Made by a program: the position numbers and the translations under genes. DNA of 45,725 nucleotides from an uncultured Phycisphaeraceae bacterium (GTDB taxonomy: Bacteria > Planctomycetota > Phycisphaerae > Phycisphaerales > UBA1924): the NCBI GenBank assembly GCA_937899905.1, contig CALCCF010000013.1:1-45725 (forward strand), written 5' to 3'. The notes below the pieces were generated by a model. That model did no database searches. It saw only the letters and a list, made by a program, of their open reading frames with translations, and had not been told where the DNA came from. The stretch's first letter is position 1. Every line of letters begins with the position of its first letter. This document shows positions 8,670 to 14,267 of this stretch, in pieces.

Positions 8670-9943
8670 CTCCAGCCTCCTCGAATCCCCGAACCCCAGC
8701 GAGACCGGGGCCTCGTCCCGACTTGCGGCGGACCGGGCGCTTGGCTTTGCGAGGCCGACGTGCTGCGCCGCCAGTCTTGACGCATGAGCCGATTGATAAG
8801 CATGGCCGAGGTTGGACGCTCCATCGCCATGACCTCGTTGACGACGTCGTGCCGGTTGGGCACATGGGCGAACAGCCGATCAACGTAGTCCATCGCGGCA
8901 TCGCGATCGAGCAGTGGGACCTCTAGCTTGATGTCGGCTCGGCCGGGCCGGACCAACGCCGGGTCGAGGCGATCAACATGGTTGGTAGACATGATCAGCA
9001 CGCGCCCGTTCTGCGGCGCGATCATGCCGTCGATGCAATTGAGGAAGCCGGAAAAGGTGATCCCCGAAGCCTCTTCGTTTTCCCTCTGGTGGAAGGCGCA
9101 GTCGACGTCCTCGATCAGCACGATGGAGTCTTCGCGGACGCCCTCGAAGGCGCTCACGAGTTCTTCGTCCGAGCGCATGTCGGCCAGCGGAATCACGGCC
9201 AGCCTCCGATTCAGCGTCGACGCGAGCGAATGGGCGATCGAGGTCTTGCCCGTTCCCGGCTCACCGTGCAGCAGAATGCCGAGCCGCCACGGGATACCCA
9301 GCCGCTCGTAGTCCTCGCGGCTCTCGGAGAATTGCCGGACTCGCAACTCCAAGCCATCAAAGAACTCGTTGGGTAGGCAGAGCGTGTTCGGGGCGCGCTT
9401 GGGCAGCGACATCGTGTTGCTCGAACCATACTTGTTGCACAGATCGACCAACTGGCGATCATCCATCACGTTCGCCCGCGCCTTGGCGGCGTCGAGCATG
9501 CGCGCGAGATCCTCGCGTGTGCCGAAGAGCACCTCGACGTTGATGATGAACCGGCGCACCAGGTCCGCAGTGGCCCCGGAGGACTCCTCTCGCTGGACCG
9601 AGACCTTGCACCAACGCCCGCAAAGGCGCGCCCAGAAGTCGTCCGAGCCGGCGGCGAAGGCCGAAGTGGCAGCGCTCTCGTCATAATCGTCGGAAGTCGT
9701 GCGCACTTCGAGTGTCCTCGGCCCGCCCGGCCGGAACGCGCCGTCCGTCAGGAGGCCTAGCCATGCGTCGTAGAGGGGGTGCTTCTCGCGCACCTCGATG
9801 ACACGGGTAAAGAAGCTCCGGCAGAAGCGGAACGCCTTCGTCGGCAAGGAACGGATCTGGTATGCGAGCCAGCCGACGATCATGAGCGTCAGGCCTCCCT
9901 GGACCATTGGGGACTCTTGAATGATGTTCTCGATCCAGTTCAT
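8666..9943 (-). CDS. BCS1-like membrane-anchored AAA ATPase
   Basis: 425 residues. One N-terminal transmembrane helix (GGLTLMIVGWLAYQI, residues 15-30) is followed by a BCS1-type N domain (~30-200) and an AAA core: Walker A HGEPGTGKTS at ~226, Walker B IVLIEDVDCAF at ~272, then FSGFLNCIDGM, MSTNHVDRLDPALVRPGR (sensor 1 and arginine fingers) and a basic disordered tail. BCS1 in mitochondria translocates folded Rieske protein; bacterial relatives are poorly known. It overlaps rtcA by 4 bp and follows rtcB, so a role in RNA repair or damage response is inferred from context only. An in-frame ATG at 10057 would add 38 residues that look non-coding. ATG 9943 has only a weak ribosome site. Confidence 0.85.
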   Translation of the reverse strand: MNWIENIIQESPMVQGGLTLMIVGWLAYQIRSLPTKAFRFCRSFFTRVIEVREKHPLYDAWLGLLTDGAFRPGGPRTLEVRTTSDDYDESAATSAFAAGSDDFWARLCGRWCKVSVQREESSGATADLVRRFIINVEVLFGTREDLARMLDAAKARANVMDDRQLVDLCNKYGSSNTMSLPKRAPNTLCLPNEFFDGLELRVRQFSESREDYERLGIPWRLGILLHGEPGTGKTSIAHSLASTLNRRLAVIPLADMRSDEELVSAFEGVREDSIVLIEDVDCAFHQRENEEASGITFSGFLNCIDGMIAPQNGRVLIMSTNHVDRLDPALVRPGRADIKLEVPLLDRDAAMDYVDRLFAHVPNRHDVVNEVMAMERPTSAMLINRLMRQDWRRSTSASQSQAPGPPQVGTRPRSRWGSGIRGGWR

Positions 9944-10247
9944 ATCGACACACCGAGGGCGGAACGCGTCGAGACTTCGACGCGCCAGCGGTTTACAGGC
10001 AAGGACGCGGCGCAAACACACATAGTGTTCGGGCGCGACATGAGCACAATCGCTCATGACAAATCTGGGTTGTGGGGTGGATGGCTCCACCGGCGTCGCC
10101 GGCGGAGCGGCGACAGGTCAAAGTGAGTTACGGTACTCGTGCAGCAAGGCATACCTCCTGTCGTGGGGGGGTGGATTATGAATGATGGAACACGCAAGTC
10201 AACCCGCGAATCAAAATTTATAAGAACGTCTTTCGTCAGCGTCCGAG
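9944..10247 (-). other. 304-bp structured leader between rtcB and the AAA gene
   Basis: No convincing gene is present. Two strong hairpins are readable on the minus strand: GCTCC-G-CCGGC with GCCGG-T-GGAGC around a GAC loop (10084-10108, 11 bp including one G:U) and CGCGTCGA/TCGACGCG with a 4-nt loop (9965-9984, 8 bp perfect). A short frame, MPCCTSTVTHFDLSPL..., begins next to ACAGGAGGT at about 10150 and ends in an ATGA overlap with an in-frame upstream ATG of the AAA gene. It might be a leader peptide, but the spacing to its ATG is too short for an ideal site. Confidence 0.5.
10175..10202 (-). promoter_or_regulatory. Sigma70-like promoter upstream of the AAA-rtcA pair
   Basis: On the minus strand, TTGACT (10202-10197) and CATAAT (10180-10175) are separated by 16 bp and match the -35 and -10 consensus at five of six positions each. 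It would start transcription near 10168, upstream of the leader hairpins, giving the AAA ATPase and RtcA a supply independent of the sigma54 promoter. Confidence 0.45.
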
Positions 10248-11744
10248 TCAATCGTCCGCCTTGTCGCCGTCCTTGATCACAAACTTCGCTTCAAGTCGCG
10301 CCACCTCGGATGCGAGGCCGGCGAGTTCGACGGACTTGAGTACCTCGTCGAAGTCCTTGTACGCGGCGGGCGCCTCGTCGATCGGGTAGTTGCGGCAGTT
10401 GGTCAGGATGTCGCGGTCATCGAACGACGCGTTGATCTCGGCCTGGTCGAGCGTGCGCGATGCGGCCTTTCGGCCCATGACACGACCCGCACCGTGGTTC
10501 ACGCTGTAGCACGACGCTTCGGCTCCCGGGTTTGCGACCATCACCGAGGAGCCGTCCTGCGGGTTCCCCGGCAGCAGGATCGGGTGGCCCGTGGCCGCGA
10601 ACGGCGTTCCCTTGAGCGCGTGGTGTCCACCGGGGAACGCGCGGGTCGCGCCCTTGCGATGCACCCAGTGGGGCTTGTTGTCGACGATCTCTTCACGGGC
10701 AATGTTGTGGCTGATGAAGTACACCAGCCGCCCATCGATTCCGGGCAGGACCTCCTGGAACGCTTCGAGAACGAGCGCGTTGATCAGGAGGTGGTTGAGC
10801 GTCGCGAAGTTTGCACCGATCGCCATGTCGTCCAGGTACGCGTTCGCCTGGTCGCTCCCGAGAGGCGCGTGCACCAGCTGTCGGTCTCCACCGGGAAGCG
10901 GGATGCCCCACTTGGTGAAGTGCTCCTCCAGGACCCGGAACTGTCCGGCAGCCATGTCGTGCCCGAGCCCGCGAGAACCGCAGTGCGACAGGAATGCAAC
11001 GCCGCCGTCACGCAGGCCGAACGTTTCTGCCGCCTCGCGCACGCGATCGCCGTCGCGAAGGCGAACCACCTCGCACTCTCCGAAGTGGTTTCCGCCGCCG
11101 TACGAACCGAGCTGGCGGATCTTCTTGGGGAATCGCTCGTAGAAGCGTGCATTCTGCTTGTGTACGTCGAGGCGCGTGCGCAGCGCGTCCGTGGTGCCAT
11201 CGTGGCCCGTGTGGACGCTGTCCTCGCATCGGTCGGCCCACTCTGGCGGGATGCCAAGCTCGGTGCAGATCGCCTCGGTTGCTCCTTCCGTCACGATGCG
11301 CGTGCCCAGCTCGTGGGACACGTTCCGCGACCTCGGCACGCTGCGCTGCCCGCGACCCGTACCCGTGGGCGTGCGCTCGCAGATCGCGTTGATGATCGCG
11401 CGTCGAGTGCGCACATCGCGCACGGCATCTTCGTCGATGTCCAGCGCGAGCAGGCTCATCGAGCACTTGATGTCGACGCCGACCGGCCCAGGATAGATGT
11501 GCGACGGGCTTGCCATGACACACCCGACGGGCGTGCCATATCCAACGTGCGCGTCGGGGTTGAGTACGAGATGGGAGACCCCGGGTGCCATGGCCGAGTT
11601 CACGGTCTGCTTGAGGCATCCGGAATCGAAGGTCTCGCGGATCTCGGGCGTGCCGATCACGGTCACGGGCTTGCGATCGTCCGGGAGCGGCAGGATCGCG
11701 GTGGCTTCGCCGGTCTCGACAAAAGGCGTGTTCGACTCGGTCAT
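10248..11744 (-). CDS. rtcB: RNA-splicing ligase RtcB
   Basis: A GTP- and metal-dependent ligase that joins 2',3'-cyclic phosphate or 3'-phosphate ends to 5'-OH ends, for example cleaved tRNA halves. 498 residues. Conserved blocks are all present: DAHVGYGTPVGCV, GVDIKCSM (metal-binding Cys), GSYGGGNHFGE, FLSHCGSRGLGH, HRKGATRAFPGGH, and the guanylylated histidine in NHGAGRVMGRK. ATG 11744 is chosen because GGAGGAG lies 8 bases upstream; a longer frame runs back through the tRNA-Arg sequence and is not real. The gene follows tRNA-Arg by 30 bp, within the same minus-strand transcript as rsr and the Y-like RNAs. Confidence 0.98.
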   Translation of the reverse strand: MTESNTPFVETGEATAILPLPDDRKPVTVIGTPEIRETFDSGCLKQTVNSAMAPGVSHLVLNPDAHVGYGTPVGCVMASPSHIYPGPVGVDIKCSMSLLALDIDEDAVRDVRTRRAIINAICERTPTGTGRGQRSVPRSRNVSHELGTRIVTEGATEAICTELGIPPEWADRCEDSVHTGHDGTTDALRTRLDVHKQNARFYERFPKKIRQLGSYGGGNHFGECEVVRLRDGDRVREAAETFGLRDGGVAFLSHCGSRGLGHDMAAGQFRVLEEHFTKWGIPLPGGDRQLVHAPLGSDQANAYLDDMAIGANFATLNHLLINALVLEAFQEVLPGIDGRLVYFISHNIAREEIVDNKPHWVHRKGATRAFPGGHHALKGTPFAATGHPILLPGNPQDGSSVMVANPGAEASCYSVNHGAGRVMGRKAASRTLDQAEINASFDDRDILTNCRNYPIDEAPAAYKDFDEVLKSVELAGLASEVARLEAKFVIKDGDKADD

Positions 11745-11774
11745 GATGGGACTCCTCCGTACGTAGACTGAAAA

Positions 11775-11849
11775 CAGCCTCGGCAGGACTCGAACCTGCG
11801 ACCTCCGCGTTCGTAGCGCGGCGCTCTGATCCAACTGAGCTACGAGGCT
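11775..11849 (-). tRNA. tRNA-Arg(ACG)
   Basis: A 75-nt cloverleaf with no mismatches in the main stems. The acceptor AGCCTCG/CGAGGCT is perfect. The D stem is GCTC/GAGC. The anticodon stem CCGCG/CGCGG has the loop CTACGAA, giving anticodon ACG (to be edited to inosine). The T arm is GCAGG-TTCGAGT-CCTGC, and the discriminator is G. No CCA is encoded; GTTTTC follows. It lies 30 bp upstream of rtcB and starts immediately after the last base of the neighbouring Y-like RNA, so RNase P cleavage at its 5' end would also make that RNA's 3' end. Confidence 0.9.
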
Positions 11850-11988
11850 CCAATGAGCAGCGACAAGGGTGTGAGAAACGGGATGTGCTCTGCCTCTGAG
11901 CTACCGAGTACACGAGGTGTGACTCGGGCGGGATTCGAACCCGCGACCTCATCGTTATGTAGTTCCTCTGGCATTCGCTGCTGGTCGG
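11850..11988 (-). ncRNA. Y-RNA-like element Y4 with circularly permuted tRNA domain
   Basis: In 5' to 3' order on the minus strand: the closing stem CCGA-CC-AGCAGCGA (11988-11975) pairs with TCGCTGCT-CA-TTGG (11863-11850). ATGC (11974-11971) comes next, then a 7-bp helix GAGGAAC/GTTTCTC (11968-11962 with 11879-11873). Inside is a tRNA-like domain in permuted order: half-stem GATG (11953-11950), AGGTC, T arm GCGGG-TTCGAAT-CCCGC, acceptor-like stem CCGAGT/ACTCGG (11927-11922 with 11909-11904) closed by an ACAC-CTC-GTGT hairpin, D arm GCTC-AGAGGCA-GAGC, and CATC closing the anticodon-like stem. Bacterial Y RNAs are known to bind Ro and to mimic tRNA with the ends placed at the anticodon position. 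GAATG on the 5' side and CTTGTC on the 3' side resemble the Ro-binding strand motifs. Transcription is unproven. Confidence 0.82.
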
Positions 11989-11996
11989 TATCCGAA

Positions 11997-12070
11997 TCTG
12001 GGAGGGAGGATTCGAACCTCCGGCCTCGTGCACCCAAGGCACGCGCTCTGCCAAGCTGAGCTACACCCAG
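11997..12070 (-). tRNA. tRNA-Pro(UGG)
   Basis: A 74-nt cloverleaf. The D stem is GCTC/GAGC. The anticodon stem CGTGC/GCACG has the loop CTTGGGT, giving anticodon TGG followed by G37, as in proline tRNAs. The T arm is GGAGG-TTCGAAT-CCTCC. The acceptor CTGGGTG/CTCCCAG has a C1:G72 pair, typical of proline tRNAs, but one T6:T67 mismatch. The discriminator is A, with no encoded CCA. Three T residues separate it from Y3 upstream and 8 nt separate it from Y4 downstream. The mismatch leaves open whether it is a working tRNA or a processing signal and decoy. Confidence 0.88.
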
Positions 12071-12073
12071 AAA

Positions 12074-12217
12074 GTGAATCGGAGACAAGGGGTGGTGAGA
12101 CGTTCGCGCTCTTCCATTTGAGCTACCGTCCCTTGAGTGGTGAACGAGACGGGCGGGACTCGAACCCGCAACCTCGAGGACCTAAACCTGTAGTCCCACG
12201 TGCATTCTCCGATCCAC
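12074..12217 (-). ncRNA. Y-RNA-like element Y3 with circularly permuted tRNA domain
   Basis: The closing stem is 12 consecutive base pairs, GTGGATCGGAGA (12217-12206) with TCTCCGATTCAC (12085-12074), with one G:U. Next come ATGC (12205-12202) and a 7-bp helix GTGGGAC/GTCTCAC (12199-12193 with 12101-12095). The tRNA-like part, in permuted order: a small AGG-TTTAGGT-CCT hairpin, the T arm GCGGG-TTCGAGT-CCCGC (12169-12153), the acceptor-like stem CCGTCTC/GGGACGG (12152-12146 with 12132-12126) closed by a 13-nt loop, and the D arm GCTC-AAATGGAA-GAGC (12123-12108). The anticodon-like stem is only 3 bp. CCCCTTG lies in the 3' internal loop. The overall plan equals Y4, with only partial sequence identity. 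The element ends 3 nt before tRNA-Pro. Confidence 0.82.
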
Positions 12218-12229
12218 GATCACACAAAC

Positions 12230-12317
12230 AGAACGAGTCGAGGCGGCAAGTCGATCGTCGAGACCTGTCTTGGATCACAACCATGGAGTCCCGACTGCAT
12301 CCGATCCGACCCATTCC
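12230..12317 (-). ncRNA. Short Y-like hairpin Y2, no tRNA domain
   Basis: A closing stem of 12 bp with three G:U pairs, GGAATGGGTCGG (12317-12306), pairs with TCGACTCGTTCT-side bases (12241-12230); a 2x2 internal loop and CGG/CCG continue it. ATGC (12300-12297) and, four bases later, GGGACT (12292-12287) follow, with CGGGACT pairing to GGTCTCG (12265-12259). CTTG is at 12250-12247. The apical loop is about 21 nt, with no T or D arm. It shares the core of Y3 and Y4, so I call it a Y-like element. It could be a degraded Y RNA or a minimal Ro ligand. Confidence 0.6.
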
Positions 12318-12364
12318 GCTGAGTTGTCCTTTCCTTCGCTGACGACAAACCGAGAACGGGAGGC

Positions 12365-12442
12365 CGCGGTGGCGGCGTGGCAAGGGGTTACCGAGACTGG
12401 GGGTCAGGATGTAGTCCCGGCGGCATCCCCGCCGCCACCGCG
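12365..12442 (-). ncRNA. Short Y-like hairpin Y1, no tRNA domain
   Basis: A perfect 13-bp closing stem, CGCGGTGGCGGCG (12442-12430) with CGCCGCCACCGCG (12377-12365). ATGC (12426-12423) is followed after four bases by GGGACT (12418-12413). The inner 8-bp stem CCGGGACT/AGTCTCGG (12420-12413 with 12398-12391) closes a 14-nt loop, and CCCCTTG is on the 3' side (12387-12381). Alternative pairings exist: GGCGGC/GCCGCC locally, and CCCAGTCTC with an upstream GAGACTGGG. It starts at the base directly after a GC-rich hairpin that follows rsr. Confidence 0.6.
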
Positions 12443-12490
12443 CGGGCCCAGTCTCCTGAGCCCGGGCCCCCGGCCCGATTGCCGGGGGCC
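12443..12490 (-). other. Twin GC-rich hairpins after the rsr stop
   Basis: Two adjacent stem-loops start 14 bp after the rsr stop. GGCCCCCGGC/GCCGGGGGCC is a perfect 10-bp stem with a 6-nt loop (12490-12465), and CGGGCTC/GGGCCCG has 7 bp with one G:U and an 8-nt loop (12464-12443). No T-run follows, so they are unlikely to be a full terminator. They may protect the 3' end of the rsr message or act as an attenuator before the RNA block. Confidence 0.55.
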
Positions 12491-12503
12491 GCCTCCCGCC
12501 GTT

Positions 12504-14066
12504 CTAGATCACCTGCTCGTTGATCAGGTCGACCCAGTGTTGTGTTCCCGAGTCGCTGCGAGCAAACTGGCTGATCACCTTGAACACGGCGTCGGAGAAC
12601 CCTCCGACGTTCAAGATTTCCTGGCGGTTGGGCGCCTGCGTCGACCCGTACGGCTGCACGTCGATGCACACCATCCGTGCCTTGGGCGAGCGAGCCTTGA
12701 CTTGCGTCCACTCGTTCATGGTCTCCGTACCCCGACGCCACGATCCCTGCGATGTGTCGATCCATGACTGGTTGTCCGAGACATAGATCACCGTGTCCAC
12801 CTCCGACTTGCGTCGGTTGAGCTCCGCCATCGGTGCAGAGCAGTCCGTTCCGCCTGCGGGCAGGCTCGCGAGCTTCTCGGCGTTGGTCATCACGGTGTCC
12901 CGCGGGTTTAACCGGGTACGCACCACCTCGTCGTGGAACGGGATGACCTCCGCGTCGGGGTTCTTTCGGAGCACCGCCGCCGCGACGAGTGCCGCAACGT
13001 CGACGCACCGAACCGCGCTGGTCGAGCCCTTGCGGTACCCCGTCACCGGGGAGTGCATCGAGCCCGATACGTCGACGAACACGAACGTCTTGCCAGGCAG
13101 TTCCGGTACGTTCTGCACCGAGACCTCCAACGCGAGTTCCAGGGCTCGGAGGATCTGCCGCGGTACCTCACTCGACGCCATCATGTAGGCCGTGAGCAGT
13201 TGGTACGGGAACGCGCGTGAGCGCCGTACCTGTTCCGCGTCAGCGAGCCTCTTCGCGATGAGCTTGACCATCTTCGAGTCCTCGAGCACCCCATGACGCA
13301 CAAAAGTGTTCAGGTTCATTCGCGTCATCTGCCATGAGCCGTTGCGAGCGATCTCCTTCCACGCCGCTTTGTCCAGCGGCAACGACGTCAACATCTGGAA
13401 GGGCACGTTGGGCACGTCTGACGATTCGCCGGCCTTGTACGCCTCGTACTTCCGAACGATGTCTGGCAGCATCGATGCGTCGTGATCTCGCCCAAGCAGG
13501 TAGCCGTACAGCGCCTCGCGGCTCTGGCTCGCCGGCTTGGGGTGGACCATCTTCACGATGTCGGCCAACGACGGATCGCTGCCAACCGAACCGAAGAAGA
13601 TCGCCTCATCCGATCGCGACTCGAGCCACTGCCGGACCATGCGCTTGGGCAGGCTTCCGAGTGACTTCCTCGCGACCGCCCCGGAGCGCATGATCTGCAC
13701 GAAGTTGCGAAGCATCTTCGGCGAGTCGATCACGCGGTCGAAGACCTCAGCCATGAGCCCGGGCGAAACCACGCTGAGCACCGCACACAAGAACGCGGGC
13801 AGGTCCTTCATGTGGCCCTCACGCCGGCAGTACAGCGCCACCCGCGCGATGAACTCTGGGCTCACCGCGCCGCAGAGATCCAGCACGGTGTCGAGCTGGT
13901 CCTCGGCCGAGGCGTAGAACGTCGAGTTCATGCACCCCGTCGCGGCGTACTGCGCGAGCATCTGCTCGGGCGTCATCGCGTAGGCCGTGCCTCCCGCCTC
14001 GTTGACGGTGTCGGTCGCCTGGGGCCGGGGTCCGCGAAACGAATTGAAGAGTGTCTTGTTTGCCAT
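12504..14066 (-). CDS. rsr: Ro60/TROVE domain RNA-binding protein
   Basis: Ro-type ring protein that binds misfolded RNA ends in its central hole and Y RNAs on its outer surface; bacterial Rsr works with Y RNA and exonucleases in RNA quality control. 520 residues. Residues ~20-330 are the HEAT-like TROVE domain (TPEQMLAQYAATGCMNSTFYAS and later the helical repeats). The C-terminal von Willebrand A domain has a MIDAS motif, FVFVDVSGSMHSP, at ~340 and GGTDCSAPM. ATG 14066 is chosen for CAGGAGAC upstream; a longer frame to 14099 would reach past the expected transcript start. It is the first gene after the sigma54 promoter, and its predicted ligands are encoded directly downstream. Confidence 0.96.
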   Translation of the reverse strand: MANKTLFNSFRGPRPQATDTVNEAGGTAYAMTPEQMLAQYAATGCMNSTFYASAEDQLDTVLDLCGAVSPEFIARVALYCRREGHMKDLPAFLCAVLSVVSPGLMAEVFDRVIDSPKMLRNFVQIMRSGAVARKSLGSLPKRMVRQWLESRSDEAIFFGSVGSDPSLADIVKMVHPKPASQSREALYGYLLGRDHDASMLPDIVRKYEAYKAGESSDVPNVPFQMLTSLPLDKAAWKEIARNGSWQMTRMNLNTFVRHGVLEDSKMVKLIAKRLADAEQVRRSRAFPYQLLTAYMMASSEVPRQILRALELALEVSVQNVPELPGKTFVFVDVSGSMHSPVTGYRKGSTSAVRCVDVAALVAAAVLRKNPDAEVIPFHDEVVRTRLNPRDTVMTNAEKLASLPAGGTDCSAPMAELNRRKSEVDTVIYVSDNQSWIDTSQGSWRRGTETMNEWTQVKARSPKARMVCIDVQPYGSTQAPNRQEILNVGGFSDAVFKVISQFARSDSGTQHWVDLINEQVI

Positions 14067-14100
14067 GCTGTGTCTCCTGTCGTTGGTGACGGGGAGCACT

Positions 14101-14117
14101 TTGCATGGGGCGTGCCA
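14101..14117 (-). promoter_or_regulatory. Sigma54 promoter of the rsr-rtc operon
   Basis: The minus strand reads TGGCACGCCCCATGCAA, matching TGGCAC-N5-TTGCA except for one base, with the invariant GG and GC exactly 10 bp apart. Transcription would begin near 14091, leaving a leader of about 25 nt to the rsr ATG. The divergent regulator RtcR is a sigma54 activator, which supports the call. Confidence 0.88.
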
Positions 14118-14145
14118 ATTCGTGGTGATGCCGCTCGGAATGTGT

Positions 14146-14180
14146 AAAAACCGCTCTGGCGGGCCAGGAACGGCGTTTTT
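14146..14180. promoter_or_regulatory. Imperfect dyad, candidate RtcR upstream activating site
   Basis: AAAAACCGCTCTGGC and GCCAGGAACGGCGTTTTT form an interrupted inverted repeat centred near 14162, about 70 bp upstream of the predicted sigma54 start site. Such dyads often bind the helix-turn-helix of sigma54 activators. It also lies about 100 bp upstream of rtcR and might autoregulate it. Smaller palindromes (TGTATACA at 14234-14241; GATA-N6-TATC at 14216-14229) lie closer to rtcR. Confidence 0.4.
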
Positions 14181-14267
14181 CTGAATTCTGGCTCACTTGG
14201 CTCTCTCTATGGTGCGATATAGAAGTATCGAGATGTATACAATTGGATAGACACACGGAGTGGTTCA

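Noticed and set aside
10054-10251. 65-codon minus-strand frame after rtcB
   Set aside because: Composition is not protein-like and it overlaps the rtcB end. Only its last ~32 codons could be a leader peptide, noted under the leader feature.
11840-12383. Several short open frames in the rsr-rtcB gap
   Set aside because: They run through tRNA and Y-like RNA sequences; their apparent peptides are translations of T and D arms, and none has a ribosome site with protein-like composition.
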